A DNA stretch of 64,000 nt, from contig JAWZYU010000013.1 of assembly GCA_038380435.1 (NCBI GenBank), positions 64,498,446 through 64,562,445 of the forward strand, written 5' to 3'. Below are positions 21,825 through 33,545 of the stretch, in pieces. The stretch comes from Ryuthela nishihirai. Its lineage: Eukaryota > Arthropoda > Arachnida > Araneae > Heptathelidae. The notes beneath the pieces are model-generated. The model saw only the letters and a list, made by a program, of their open reading frames with translations, had not been told where the DNA came from and did no database searches. Within the stretch, counting starts at the first letter, position 1. Each line of letters starts with the position of its first letter. Both the position numbers and the translations under genes were made by a program.

Positions 21825-22175
21825 AACTTGAGGAGTTTGAAAGTTTGAAGTGATTTGGCAAATTTAGGAGAGATGTAAAGATTGGTATTAGCTTCGTGTA
21901 ATTAAGGAGAGTTGGCCAAATCAAGGAAAAATTCACACTAACTTGCTACAATTCAGACTAGATGCAATTATGGCAAAATATTGGAAGTCAAATGGCAAAA
22001 TGCAGGAGAGTTCTGAAAATTTCCTCAAACTTCCCCCCCCCCCCACACACACACACTAAGCGAAATATAAGTAAGTTTGCTCAGTTGGCAAAATTTTGCA
22101 TTTCCAGTTGAAAAATTTCTGAATCTCCCCCCCCCCCCCCCCCAACCATAGTCTTTTCGCTACACCCCTGGTCGT
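21825..22175 (-). repeat. dispersed repeat R, copy 2 (inverted)
   Basis: Reverse complement of 16325-16745, with C runs where copy 1 has G runs. It extends at its right edge into TTTTCGCTACACCCCTGGTC, which copy 1 lacks. The two copies bracket about 5 kb. Confidence 0.65.
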
Positions 22176-22980
22176 GTAGAATATTAAATATTATGAAGAT
22201 TTTGCTTAATTTTTAATAATAACTAATAATCAGTCAATGCGTTTCATAAATTAATCGACTAATGGATATATAAAGCAAATTAGTTTTAGAAGAAAGATGA
22301 AATTAGCAACTACATACTACTCTTTCTGACAAAAAAAAAATTCATAAACCTAAAATTTTCTACATTTCGAAATACTTTTAAGCCTTTAAACTATGAAACA
22401 AAAATTTGCAGGAAAATATAAAACAAGGTTTAAGAGCATTTGCCTTAATAAATAAAAATACTGAGCCTTCATCAATGAGTTTTCACACGCATGAGCATTG
22501 CCGTAGGCACTTCAACTAGCGCCAAAATGTTCAGATACCCCCATCACCTCAGTGGATACTCCATCCGTTGGTTCAGCTAATGCATCAAATTCATTGCATA
22601 TACATCACATATTGGTTGCTTTACATTACCATGCGCATATGACATAGACTACTGATGCTAGCAACCAATGCAGGTGTAAACTGGCTTTCAATGCGTCTCC
22701 TCTATTGGACTTGTTATTCCTTTCTTCAAGAGCTTATCTTTTGCGGAAGGTTCAAACTCTTCCTAATATTCACGATATAAAGTATACTTTAATTTAAATA
22801 ATAAAATTGTAAAATACCAGAATAGAAAAAAAATATTGAAAGAATAAGGTGAATTAAATTTTGCAGAACATTGGATAAATATATGCAATCTTTATATAAT
22901 CAAGGAATTTTTTCAATAGTAGTCCCTGCTTCCGAGGGATAGTTAATAATAACTGCAAGGAATGATAATAGGAATAGATA
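22176..22980. other. no feature recognised
   Basis: About 800 bp without gene or named repeat. Confidence 0.5.
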
Positions 22981-23164
22981 AATAAAATAAAATAAATAAA
23001 TACCCCCTCAAGCAGCTGCTTGCCACAGAGGTCCGACAGGAGCCTGTCAGTTTATATGCCATAGTAGAAGGTCTGAGAGGATGGCTGGACCTCAGCAGAA
23101 AAACGACACATACATCCATGCCACCCGGGGCTCTAACCCAGGTACCTTACATCAGGAGCCAAGT
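22981..23164 (-). mobile_element. SINE1, reverse copy ending inside its head
   Basis: A-rich tail at 22981-23000, complete body, and part of the tRNA-like head (ACCCGGGGCTCTAACCCAGG) that breaks off after GGAGCCAAGTA. Confidence 0.85.
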
Positions 23165-23321
23165 AACAAAAGAAAAATAAATTTTTGCGACTGTGTTTTC
23201 CACGTTCATCTTTGTGCAACCATGAACATTTTCCCCATTCGGGCATCATTTCTTATGAAACTGTTGGGGAAGATTTCAAGAGAAGACATCCAATGAGGAT
23301 GAATTATGATGCCTTATGATG

Positions 23322-23400
23322 ATCCATGCCTTACCCGGAGCTCGAACCCAGGTCCCTTAGATCAGTAGCCAAGCGTGCTAACCACTCGGCCATGGGATGG
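23322..23400 (-). mobile_element. SINE1 head only
   Basis: Complete tRNA-like head in reverse (GCTCGAACCCAGGTCCCTTA, CCACTCGGCCATGGGATGG) with no body. It repeats head sequence already present at 23120-23164, so two SINE1 copies joined here, separated by about 157 bp of other sequence. This head could be miscalled as a tRNA. Confidence 0.8.
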
Positions 23401-24380
23401 CTGTATAGATAAATAGTAGCTATAATTATCAATGGATACTATTAACCGTAACTGCAACTATATTCAAGAGTGTTGAAATTTGAGATGTTGTGTAATTATT
23501 ACTTTTACGTAAAATATAGGAAAAACTTTTTATTCGTAATAATAGACATGTAGTATGCCTTTAAGTTACACCTGTCTTGAAGTTAAAGTAATGTATATTT
23601 TGTAATATTAAAATTTAACAACAGTTCTGGTTTTAAAGCCTAATTCCTGGTATTTACATTCATCAGCTGTAGGCCTTCATCTTGGGTTTTATGAATTTTA
23701 CTGGTTAGTGTTGTATTGTGATTAATGATTACCGTATGGAAGCATATAGTGGGAAATAGTACAGACCAAGATATAGAGAGAAAAAAATTGAGTGGGCAGG
23801 GGCAGGTGTGTGTTGGGTAGTGGCATGGTCAAGTGGGAATTAACCGGAATGCTATTCGGGTGAAAAAATTTTCTCTTCATTTAACAGGCCAAAGAAATTT
23901 CTTGAAGAATACTAGGAAAATATACATATAATCTATTGCTAACATTTTTAAAGGGTCTGCTGCCTCCCCCAATATCCGCCCCAGGTACAGTTTGTAGTTT
24001 TCAACTGTTTTATATACACGTCTGGTGTCTGACATTTTTCATTCCAGAAAATTCATATCAAGCCCTTAGCAATTTTTTTGAATAATATAAGGAAACATTA
24101 AATTTTCTGATCAAGGAAAGTGTAAAATTGTGTGTGAGAGGTTTGCAGTGTATCGCCATTGTGTACCACAGGGTAGGGGTAGAGGAAACAAGAGGGGCTA
24201 TGTTCCACCCTTTCCAAGAAATTAAAAAAAAAGGAGAAAATGTTAAACTAGAAAGGCAATCCAGTCTCTCCCACCACTCCTTACCCTTTTCCTGTCTGAT
24301 TACATTGCTTGGCCTCCCCTTGTGTATTTTTTTCTATATCTGGACCTGGGCACCAGTTTGTTTTTGTTATCTTTCTGCAC
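23401..24380. other. no feature recognised
   Basis: No gene supported; the 109-codon plus frame at 24128-24457 overlaps the reverse-strand Tc1 relic and has no domain. Confidence 0.5.
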
Positions 24381-24384
24381 TAGT

Positions 24385-24905
24385 TCAACATTGCCTTCAA
24401 TTCAATCATGGGGTTGATGCCATACCCTCAGTCTCCCATTGGTGTGATGAAGTTTAAATCGAGATTCATCACTCCAAGCTATCTTTTGCCAATTTTTGAT
24501 GTTCCAGTTTCCATGTTCTTTTAGTCCAGACAAGGCATTGAGCCCGGTGTCATGCCGTTAGAAGTAGGATTCTCGTAGGTCGGCAGCTCCCAAAGCTGAG
24601 ATGATAAAGTGAGTTTTGCATGGTCCATGCACTGACTTCCTGCTGGAATCTGCATTCAGATGGGAGGTGATTTCAGATAATATCTTGTCCCTATCAGTTC
24701 GTATGATGCGGTCAGACAGAGAAGCCCACGATCATTCAAGACTGGTTGTTCTTTGCAGTTAGTCTGGGTGCTTGTTTTCTTGCCGGAGTTCATTGATAAT
24801 TTTGGAGATTGAGTGCCCCATCTGTTGGACATCTATGATCTGCCCTCTGTCAAATGCATCTAAATCCCATGCCTTTCCAATTATGTTTCTCATGACTAAT
24901 GCTTG
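24385..24905 (-). pseudogene. Tc1-like transposase fragment, N-terminal half
   Basis: A relic from a second Tc1 lineage. The helix-turn-helix part is at about 24760-24900 (WDLDAFDRGQIIDVQQMGHS, ISKIINELRQ). After stops and shifts, RTDRDKILSEITSHLN follows, then HGNWNIKNWQKIAWSDESRF (24440-24500) with the first catalytic Asp, and LHHTNGRLRVWHQP. The C-terminal two-thirds of the catalytic domain and the terminal repeats are not visible. Confidence 0.8.
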
Positions 24906-25006
24906 GGGAAGCCAAAGCTGACAGCTGTATATAATCATAGTTTCAGCCACGCATGCGTGCAAATGCGGGACTTATGGTACTGAATTTGCATAATGTATCC
25001 TATCCC

Positions 25007-25423
25007 TAATTCAATGGATTTGGGTTGGGTTGTTTTACCTCTGAACCGCACTTTTTTGCACAACATGGGCTAAATGGCCAGGTCACATGGACCCCAAAGG
25101 CTTGGAAAAGATTGGGGAGGGGACCCACTGGAACAGCTGTTGGGAAACAGATGGGTAGACTCCTGTCAAGGCCATCCAGCATGTTCTTTAACGTGCACAG
25201 GTTATGGCTCTTCCGCACACAGGACCACGGCTTAATGTTCCATCCGACGGACAGCGGCCTTTTCAAGCACATTGGTGTCCCCTACTGACTGTGGGCAGGG
25301 CGGGGAATTTTGCGGAGATAAATCTCAGCACTGACCCAGCTGGGAATTGAACCTGGGAACTACAGATTATGTGCCTGGCGTGCTACCGACTGAGCCACCC
25401 CCATCCCATACTTAATTCAATGG
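25007..25423 (-). mobile_element. SINE2, full-length with exact target-site duplication
   Basis: Complete copy, from the GGGTTGGGTTGTTTTACC end (3') to GAGCCACCCCCATCCCATAC (5' head). It is flanked by identical TAATTCAATGG at 25007-25017 and 25413-25423, an 11-bp target-site duplication. This fixes both ends of the family. Confidence 0.92.
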
Positions 25424-26488
25424 CACTTCAGTGTATAATATACAATAATTTATATCTTAACTTTGAAACAGATTATCTATCTACAACTCTTGTGACCACT
25501 TTATAGTATTTTTTATTATTTTTGTTCCAAAAAACATTTTTTGTTGCATATTTCAAATCATGTGTATATCCAGTAAAGTCCTTTGCTGTTTAAGAAAAAA
25601 TATATTTTTGGATGATTTTATAGTACGTGATACACATTTTTTTAATATTATTGAAATTTATGATATTGGAAAAGTTCAGTATTTTAATTGAGGTATTTTT
25701 AGTAAATAGCCATACAAATTCTCTAATGGAAAATAATGTTTAATAGAAAACATAAATTTGATGAAAGTATCTACACTGACTCATCTACTGTATATTTTAA
25801 AGCATTGTGTCACACACAGTCTGATATTACAGTCTTTATAAAATTTTGTTTCTTCCATTTTCTCTTAGAGCAGCAAACAGTATAATTGCAGGTAAATACA
25901 AGATATCTTCATCATTGCAAATTTGGTCAAAAACCAAATGGAAAGCAAAAATCATCATAAAATAATAGCTAATAAACTGGTCTTTGCTTTGTCAATTATA
26001 CAAAAATGGATACAACATTTTCAAGGTTGAGAAATAGTTTATAACACTGGTATGGTTTTGTCATCAGTGAACTTCTTTTAAATTTAAAAAATATCATGTT
26101 TTTACAATCTGTATGAAGTGTCAATCAGTTTTATTCAGGCACTACAGTTTCAGAACAAAAATATACAATGGTTAAATTATCTAGTTTTTGTGCTAACCTG
26201 TCTTTGAAAATTTTTTACTGTAATCCTTACACCTTCCTTAATAACTTGCCTTTCATCAAAAATTTCTATCAGCACTCAACCACAAATTATTTAACATCTT
26301 CAATCCTTTAACTAGTATTACCCATTTTTATAAAAGTAGGGAGAGGGAAGTTAAAGCATTTAAAATATAAAGATATAAGAAGTGGCAACATTAAACTTTG
26401 CTCTAACTCTGACACCACCACAATTTGAAATGAAGGGTTATATAAAGTAAGTACTAAAAGCATTTATAACTAACAAATAAACCAATTG
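25424..26488. other. no feature recognised
   Basis: About 1 kb of AT-rich DNA without gene or named repeat. Confidence 0.5.
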
Positions 26489-26489
26489 C

Positions 26490-26931
26490 TGAATTCTTAT
26501 TAAGTTCAAAGGAAGATAGGGCACTAAAGCAGTTTTTCTTCTGTACTGAAGATTATTTGTTATTAAACATATCCTAATGCATGATAAAGTGTGATTGGCT
26601 AAAAAATCCCATCAAATAACATGAGGTGTGACTGGTGTAATGCACATACCTGAAATGTGCCTCATCAACAAGAATTTTTCAGGTATTCAATCAAGATAAC
26701 TTTTAATGACCAACTCCAGGATGATATAAAGCTTAAAGCCATTAATAGGGAAGATCTTGATCTGTTGCTGGTAGTTCAGCAGTCAGAGCACCTAACAGGC
26801 CATCAGGAGTTCACATCCCACCCAGCTGTACACTGTTTTTCTTTTATACTTGAGATTCTTTTACCCATCAGAACAAAAGAAAATATGGAGAATCTGTTTT
26901 TTTCTTTGAAGTTAATATGAACTCAGTGACT
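26490..26931. mobile_element. fold-back/MITE-like element, long copy
   Basis: The arms GAATTCTTATTAAGTTCAAA (26491-26510) and CTTTGAAGTTAATATGAACTC (about 26904-26924) are inverted versions of one another and match the arms of the short copy at 52526-52632. Inside, 26765-26830 looks tRNA-like (GGTAGTTCAGCAGTCAGAGC, ACATCCCACCCAGCTG), possibly a captured or inserted SINE head. No transposase. Confidence 0.5.
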
Positions 26932-27053
26932 TCATCAATGGCATTTTTTTATTCTACTTTTTGGCCAATATAAGAATACATAGGTTTTTTTAATCTTCTT
27001 AATTTAAATATTTTTTAAATAACTGTCTTTCTTTACAAAAAAAAAAACTATAA

Positions 27054-27185
27054 AACATAGGTTTACTTTTGAAAATTTGAAGTATATATATATAGTTGAG
27101 GTGTTTTTTAAAGTGTTTTTTCAAAAGTAAACATAGGTTTACTTTTGAAAATTTGAAGTATATATATATAGTTGAGGTGTTTTTA
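27054..27185. repeat. 76-bp-period direct duplication with hairpin joint
   Basis: The 55-bp segment starting AACATAGGTTTACTTTTGAA occurs at 27054 and again at 27130, identical by eye. The joint forms a hairpin: TTTCAAAAGTAAAC, ATAG, GTTTACTTTTGAAA. Confidence 0.85.
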
Positions 27186-27485
27186 ATTCTAATTCTGTTT
27201 ATTAATATCCATATTTTTTGGCAGTCTGAAACGTCTTCAAGTGTGAATAATGATGTTTCGTTATAACTAATTGAACTACATAAATTGTGGATTATTATGA
27301 CTAAAGACTATCGTATGTAAGCATCTTTTTTTCTTTATTTTAAAATAAAGTTTAAAAATAGCATTTGAAAATGCTATTTTTTTTTATAATTAGTGAAACA
27401 TTCCCAGGCAACTGTCTGTTTAAATACTTTTTTCAAGATATGTTATACATGCTATAAAATAAATGTCTTTGTAACTTTATTGTTC

Positions 27486-28690
27486 TACACTACTGCCATT
27501 TAATGTAAATGACAGTAGTGTACATCATAGTCCTTGGCCACCATTTTTTTTGATGCAACCTAACAAAACAGTCCTTTTGTTGATTCCCACAACCCCCCAA
27601 ACCCTAACCCAAATAGGGGTTTCTAGAAAAAAGATTTTTTTTTTCATTACCATGGTAATTATAACTTGAGTTTAAATCAAATGCAAAGCACTGTTACCAT
27701 GGTAATGGTAATTTGCATTGTAAACAAACACAACATAAAAAATGCAATTCCACTAAAAATCAATCATAAATTACTAAAAGAATTAAAATTATCAAAAAAA
27801 AAAAAACCATAAACAAAGAAACTAGGGCAACACATTTGCCTTCCATATACTACAAATTCCTGAAATATCCTCTCCCCTCTTTTCCCAATAGTTAAAACAC
27901 TCCACAAATATATTTCCACAAACTAAACTAATAAATCAAGTCACATATGCAAAAATTAACCTAAATAAATCACCAGAATTAATGAAATTAAACACAATTC
28001 TCAAAACCAAAAACATCATGGATAATGCATCACCGACCGGCATTTTGAAAAAGCCCCCAAATCTAAATAGCTTCATTGGAGACAACACATACCAAAAAGC
28101 ATGAAAATCAAAAAGTGTACAGCACCGATCTGAATTATAAAAAAAAACTGAAATTAAATAATATCATCAGAAACAACATATACCAAAAAACATAAAAATC
28201 GAAAACAGTGTGCCGCTGAACGAATTATAAAAAAGTCCCCGAAACTAAATAATGTCCTCGCAGACAGCACAAACCGAAAAAAAAAAAAATTGGAAACAGT
28301 GCACTGCCAACTGAGTTATAAAAAAAGCCCCCAAAACTAAATAATGTCCTCGCAGACAACACAAACCAAAAAACATGAAAATCGGAAACAGTGCGCCACT
28401 GACTGAATCATAAAAATGTCCCCAAAATTAAATAATGTCCTCGCAAACAGCACAAACCGAAAAACATGAAAATTGGAAACAGGGCAATGCTGATCGAATT
28501 GTAAAAAAGCCCCCAAAACTAAATAATGTCCTTGCAGACAACACAAATCAGAAACAGTGCACAGCCAACAGAATTATGAAAAAAAGCCCCGAAGCTAAAT
28601 AATGTCCTCACAGACAGCATAAATCAAAAAACATGAAAAACGGAAACAATGCACCGCCGACCAAATTATAAAAAAGCCCCTTATTATATA
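27486..28690 (+). repeat. repeat E, copy 1: hairpin head plus ~90-bp tandem units
   Basis: It starts with a hairpin (TACACTACTGCCATTTA against TAAATGACAGTAGTGTA, 27486-27522). Next comes a head of about 450 bp containing AACCCTAACCCAAATAGGGG and two GTTACCATGGTAA-type short palindromes. From about 28000 there are some seven tandem units of 80-95 bp (AACTAAATAATGTCCTCGCA, CAAACC, AATCGGAAACAGTGC, GAATTATAAAAAAGCCCC). Two further copies form the palindrome at 35.5-37.6 kb. No coding potential; class unknown. Confidence 0.75.
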
Positions 28691-28759
28691 CTCCACCCCA
28701 AGAAATTAATCCATATGTTAAATGAGATTTAACTCATGCATTATAAATTAGTTTTAAAA

Positions 28760-28958
28760 GTGTGCCGAGTGGTTAGCACGCTTGGTACTGATCTAAGGGA
28801 CCTGGGTTCGAGCCCCGGGTAAGGCATGGCTGTTTGTGTCGTTTTTCTGCTGAGGGCCTGCCATCCTCTCAGACCTTCTACTATGGCATATAAACTGACA
28901 GGCTCCTGTCAGACCTCCGTGGCAAGCAGCTGCTTGAGAGGGTATTTATTATTTATTT
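28760..28958 (+). mobile_element. SINE1, near full-length
   Basis: Head with GCCGAGTGGTTAGCACGC and GGTTCGAGCCCCGGG, full body and TATTTATT tail. One of the best-preserved copies. Confidence 0.88.
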
Positions 28959-28984
28959 TAATATTTACAAAATTTCTGATATAA

Positions 28985-29430
28985 AATAATTGTGGTGGTA
29001 TTCTATTAAGTTTTTTTTATTAAAGAATCAATGTATTTATTCCAAGTTAGTTTACTGTCATTATGTACTCCTAAATATTTATAGCACTCAACACTTTTAG
29101 TGGCTTGCATGAACAACCATTACTGATGCATTTAAGTGTATGATAAAATAATTTTGTTTTCAAATTATCTCTTTGATTTTTTTCTCAATTGAAAATATAC
29201 ATATTTCGCTTTTTCTACATTTAGAAATAACTTATTTTTCTTAAACCAATTTCTGATATTCCATAAATTTTGATTTATTTTTTCAATCAAATCACCAGCA
29301 AATGCTATTAATTCTCCTTTTAGTTCTAGGTTACAAAGATCATTTTTAAAAAATATTGTATAATATCAGACCTAATACAGACCCTTGCAGAACATCATAT
29401 TTAATAATCTTTTCATTAATAAAATAAATT
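28985..29430 (-). pseudogene. jockey/CR1-like LINE reverse-transcriptase relic
   Basis: Short frames with several stops encode, in order, DVLQGSVLG (RT block 4), CNLELKGELIAFAGD (the place of the catalytic FADD, now FAGD and missing the following residues), NIRNWFKKNKLFLNVEKAKY and VECYKYLGVHNDSKLTWNKY. The same order and wording occur in the LINE at 7.1-9.06 kb, so this is an older relative. The frames are too short to be found by length alone. Confidence 0.75.
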
Positions 29431-30046
29431 CCCTATTTTTTAAATAAGTCTGAAACCATAATAAAATTACATAAAATATACAAAATACATACTACTGCAT
29501 CATCATCATCATCATCCTCAAGCAGCCATGGGCTACAGAGGTCCAACCAGACCATGCAGTTTAATTCTCCAAGCATATCTGTCCTGAGCTACATCTGCTG
29601 CATCCGGCCACTGCACACCAATTCTAACAAGGTCCTGTTTGACATTGTCTGCCCACCGCATCCTAGGCCTCCCCCTCCTTCTGAGGCCTCTAGGCACACT
29701 GTTCAATACCCTATTTGCCAATCTATAATTATCTATACGGGCAACATGGCCAAACCAGCGGAGTCTCTCTCTGCACAATATGCTGCTTAAAGGAGGTTGC
29801 AGACTCCTTTGCCTAACCTCATCATTAGTTACAAAGTTAAACCACCTAATTCCCAAGATACTGCGTAAGCATCTAAAATCAAAAGCATCTAGTTTCCTGT
29901 TATCTTGTTTACACAGCGTCCAAGTTTCACTACCATAACTAATCCTAGAAAGAACCAAACTATTATACAGTCTAATTTTAGTCTTTAGGTGTATACGCCT
30001 ATTTCTCCACAATCTCCATAAATTCTTAAAAGTCCCGGCAGCAATA

Positions 30047-30168
30047 CCTATTCGTCTGTTAATCTCGTGCCGCACATCACCAGTATCAGTTACATAGCTC
30101 CCAAGATCCTATTCGTCTGTTAATCTCGTGCCGCACATCACCAGTATCAGTTACATAGCTCCCAAGAT
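30047..30168. repeat. exact 61-bp tandem duplication inside the RTE
   Basis: Units 30047-30107 and 30108-30168 are identical, beginning CCTATTCGTCTGTTAATCTC. The other RTE copies have one unit. Since 61 is not a multiple of three, the duplication alone breaks the ORF. Confidence 0.95.
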
Positions 30169-32012
30169 AATTAAACTGTGACACCTGCTCAAGACTGCAA
30201 CCATTCAGATTAACTGAATCACAACCTGCCTGACCAATTTTCATCACTTTAGTTTTCTCTCTGTTTATAACCAAACCTACTCTACTACCAGTCTCATCAA
30301 CAGCTCGAATGAAAGAGTTCATCTCATCAACATCATTTGCCAAAAGGGCTAAATCATCAGCATAATCTAAATCAGAAATTTTCGTATCTCCAGCCCATTT
30401 AAGGCCAAAATCTTTCCCTCGAAGTGAATTTCGCATAACATAATCAACAACCAAACTAAAGAGAAAAGGAGACAAAATGCACCCTTGTCGAACACCAGAC
30501 GTAATGCTAAACCAATTGCTACAAGACTTACCAACTCTCACACATGACTCAGTGTTATTATAGAGAGCTTTCATTATGTTAACTAACTTGTCTGGTATAC
30601 CATATGATTTCACAATCAACCACAAATTATGACGATCAACAGAGTCGAAAGCCTTTTTGAAATCAACAAAGCTAGCAACCAAAGGTTTCTGAAACTCTAA
30701 ACATTTCTCAAGAATCTGCCTAAGTGAAAATATCTGATCCACACATCCCCTACCACTTCTGAATCCACATTGCTCATCACGCAATTGCCTGTCAACCAGA
30801 TTCTTAATTCTATTAAGCACAATCATGGAAAGAACTTTACCTGGAACAGAGAGTAGGCTGATACCCCTATAGTTATCACAAGAACTGCGATCACCTTTTT
30901 TGAAAATAGGGATAATAATAGCTCTGGTAAAATCTTTAGGAACCATGCCTTTATCATAAAAGTTATTCAAAATTTCAGTCATCCAAGTGGTAACCAAAAC
31001 ATTCCCAGCTCTGAGCATTTCTGTAGTAATTTCATCTACCCCTGGGGATTTATGAAGTTTAAGTTTAGAGATAGCCAAACTAACTTCAGATTGTGTTATA
31101 GGGCCAACATTAAAGCTGCCAATGCATCTATCATCATTACAAACAATGGGAGTAGAACTAACCACATTGTTTAGAACATCACTGAAATGCCCAGCCCACC
31201 TAGCCATGAGAGAATCCTCACCTTCTATAACCTTACCTTGTTTATCCTTCAATCCCTGTATGCCTGTTCGTTTTCTACCACATAAAACATTAACTATCTG
31301 GTACAGCTCTCTGCTGTTGTGCTGCCTAACTGCCTCCTCAGCTTTGTCAGCCAAGCTATCAAGCCAAAGATTTTTATCAGTAACTAACTGATCCTTTACA
31401 CGTTTATTAAGCTCTCTGTAATATTTTCTATTAGGACTAGTAGGGTACTGATTAAGGACATTCCTGCAGTTCCTTCTTTCTGAAATAAGCTCAATTGCCT
31501 TATCACTTAAATAATTCTGGCTCCTCTGCTCCTTTTTTCCTAAAAGAGTACTGTTAGTTTCCAAAAAAGCCTGTTTAATGGCCCCATTCTTCCTCAACTT
31601 CAGTATTAAGCAAACCATGACCGTCATAATGACTAAGTAACCTATCATGGTAAGCTTTAGCTATAACTGGGTCATTCAGAGCTTCAGTATTAAAGGTAAA
31701 TTTTTTAACTCTAGCACAACACTTTTTAAGTTTAAGTTGCAAGACACTTTTAACAAGGTAATGGTCAGATCCAATTTCAGCTCCCCTATATGCCCTGGTA
31801 TTTCTAACAGAACTAGCCCATTTGCTGTTAATTAATATATAATCAATCATATTTCTATGCAGCCCATCAGGTGAAACCCATGTGTATTTATGTATGTCGC
31901 GGTGTTCAATATGTGTTAGTTATTCTGAAACCATTGAGTTTACTTACCTGTAGGAGACGTTGCCCATTGCCATTGCAGCTACCAATACCAAAAGGGCCAA
32001 TCACCCCTCCCC

Positions 32013-32345
32013 AATGCTGGGTCAGCGTTGAGATTTATCTCCGCAAAATTCTCCGCCCTGCCCACGGTCAGTAGGGGACACCGATGGGCTTGGAAAGGCC
32101 GCCGTCCGTCGGATGGGACGTTAAGCTGTGGTCCCGTGTGCGGGAGAGCCATACCCTGTGCACGTTAAAGAACACGCTGGATGGCCTTGACGGGAGGCTA
32201 CCATCTGTCTCCCAACAGCTGTTCCAGTGGGTCCCCTCCCCCAACCTTCTCTGAGCCTTCGGGGTCCATGTGACCTGGCCATTTAGCCCATGGTGTGCAA
32301 AAAAGTGCCGCTCAGAGGTAAAACAACCCAACCCAACACCCCTCC
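32013..32345 (+). mobile_element. SINE2 inserted in the RTE endonuclease
   Basis: 5'-truncated just after the B box (starting TGCTGGGTCAGCGTTGAG) and ending in AACAACCCAACCCAAC. The 13-bp CACCCCTCCCCAA stands on both sides (about 32000-32012 and 32334-32346), a target-site duplication. It is younger than the host RTE and close to the family consensus. Confidence 0.92.
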
Positions 32346-33545
32346 CCAAAGATCAGAGTCAGTACCAACTTTGGCATTGAAGTCACCAAGAACAAGGGTA
32401 ATATCTCCTTTCTTGACAGAATTCAAAATATCCTGAAGTTGTCCGTAAAACCTATCCTTCTCATCCTCATCAGCATCCTCAGTGGGGGCATAACAGCAGA
32501 TAACATTCAAGTTTTTAATGCTTGTCTGAAATTTTGCTCTAAGAAACCTTTCATTAATGCACTCATATCTTAGAAGAGCATCACTAGCATGTCTGTTGAG
32601 CAGCGGACCCACGCCTTGGTGATGCTTTCCATCCTCCCTCCCTGTAAAGAGAAATTTAAAGTTATTTTTAAGTATCTCGCCTTTACCTGTCCATCTGGTC
32701 TCTTGCAAGCCTAGAATATCTAGGTTATAGCGCTGGAATTCCTGCATGAGGACATCAAGAGAATAATCTCTATGTAATGTCCTCACGTTCCACGTTCCTG
32801 CAGAGAGAAAATGATTAGTAGGATTTTTAAAGAAATTAGGTTTATTGAAATTGGTAGGGCCAACAATATCAAACAGCCCCCTGATCGCAGGCATGGGGCA
32901 AAGACCCGTTCCTCCTCCACTAAAGGCTGAAGTCACCGATGCTGGTAGGAACTTCAGGCACCACCTTTTCAAGTGGACTTTTTCAAGAGCCACATGGCCT
33001 GCCTGAGACGCATTACTCCAGTTTAGGCTTGACGATGCCCAACTAGCTAAGTAAGGTTCAGGTACCTGCGATGGCCTCTGATTAGGATTATCCACCAGCT
33101 GATATAAGGTATCCCATGCCTCTGTTCACTTAGAGCTGGCAACCCAGAAGCAAACAGAAAACACAGCGGCAGACTCTCCCTCAACAGAGGCCCACCAGTG
33201 CAGCAAGTCCAGGATCAATAATCAAGCTCAAATCCATAAACAAGTCCAGTCTAGTAGGTATAAATGGTCAGCACCAGGACCCTGTGAAGTTGACCACTCC
33301 TCAGCAGGGTTGAAAAAAAAGAAAAAAGTGGCCGTAGATGACCAGATCAACAGGCCATACTGAACTGGCAGCCCTCCCCTTCCGTTCCCTTCCAAAAGAG
33401 AATATCTCTTTTGAAAGGTACTAACGGCCTGCACCACGAGAAGGTGGGGTCGGACATTAGGTGCTAGACCTGGCCGGTTCTGTGCATCATCACTAGGGAT
33501 TGGTACACAGCTCTCCTTCCAGTTTATGCCTAGCTACTGCATCAT

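Larger units (their letters stand above)
29533..33095 (-). pseudogene. RTE polyprotein: AP endonuclease plus reverse transcriptase
   Basis: The protein nicks target DNA and reverse-transcribes its RNA there. 32346-33095: start at 33095, about 85 unassigned residues, then endonuclease with GTWNVRTLH, ILGLQETRWTG and LVLGDFNAKVG. 31575-31850: endonuclease end with IDYILIN and GAEIGSDHYLV. 30086-31648: RT with PIFKKGD, NYRGISLLSVPGK, FVDFKKAFDSVDR, GVRQGCILSPFLFS and DYADDLALLA. 29533-30075: C-terminal domain with YGSETWTL, CRERLRWFGHVAR and GRPRMRWADNVKQDL. The endonuclease is split by the SINE2. A small deletion near 31600 shifts frame after EVEEEW, and a 61-bp duplication at 30047-30168 shifts it again. 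Confidence 0.9.
29492..33545 (-). mobile_element. RTE-clade LINE, near full-length, 12-bp TSD
   Basis: Complete-looking non-LTR retrotransposon of about 3.7 kb plus a SINE2 insert. The 3' end is a run of ATG trinucleotides on the minus strand (29500-29516), as in RTE elements. The 5' end is at about 33533. Identical CTACTGCATCAT lies at 29492-29503 and 33534-33545. Leader of about 440 bp, then one long ORF with endonuclease and RT, now interrupted. The longest leader in the window is here, so this copy defines the family's 5' end. Confidence 0.88.

Noticed and set aside
24128..24457. 109-codon plus-strand frame
   Set aside because: It overlaps the reverse-strand Tc1 relic, has no domain and no flanking gene signals.
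29122..29430. Continuation of the full RTE into the neighbouring RT sequence
   Set aside because: The motifs (QGSVLG, FAGD) belong to the jockey/CR1-like lineage, and the RTE ends in its ATG repeat and target duplication at 29492-29516.
31122..32074. Plus-strand frames at 31122, 31647 and 31871
   Set aside because: Antisense of the RTE ORF; no independent support.
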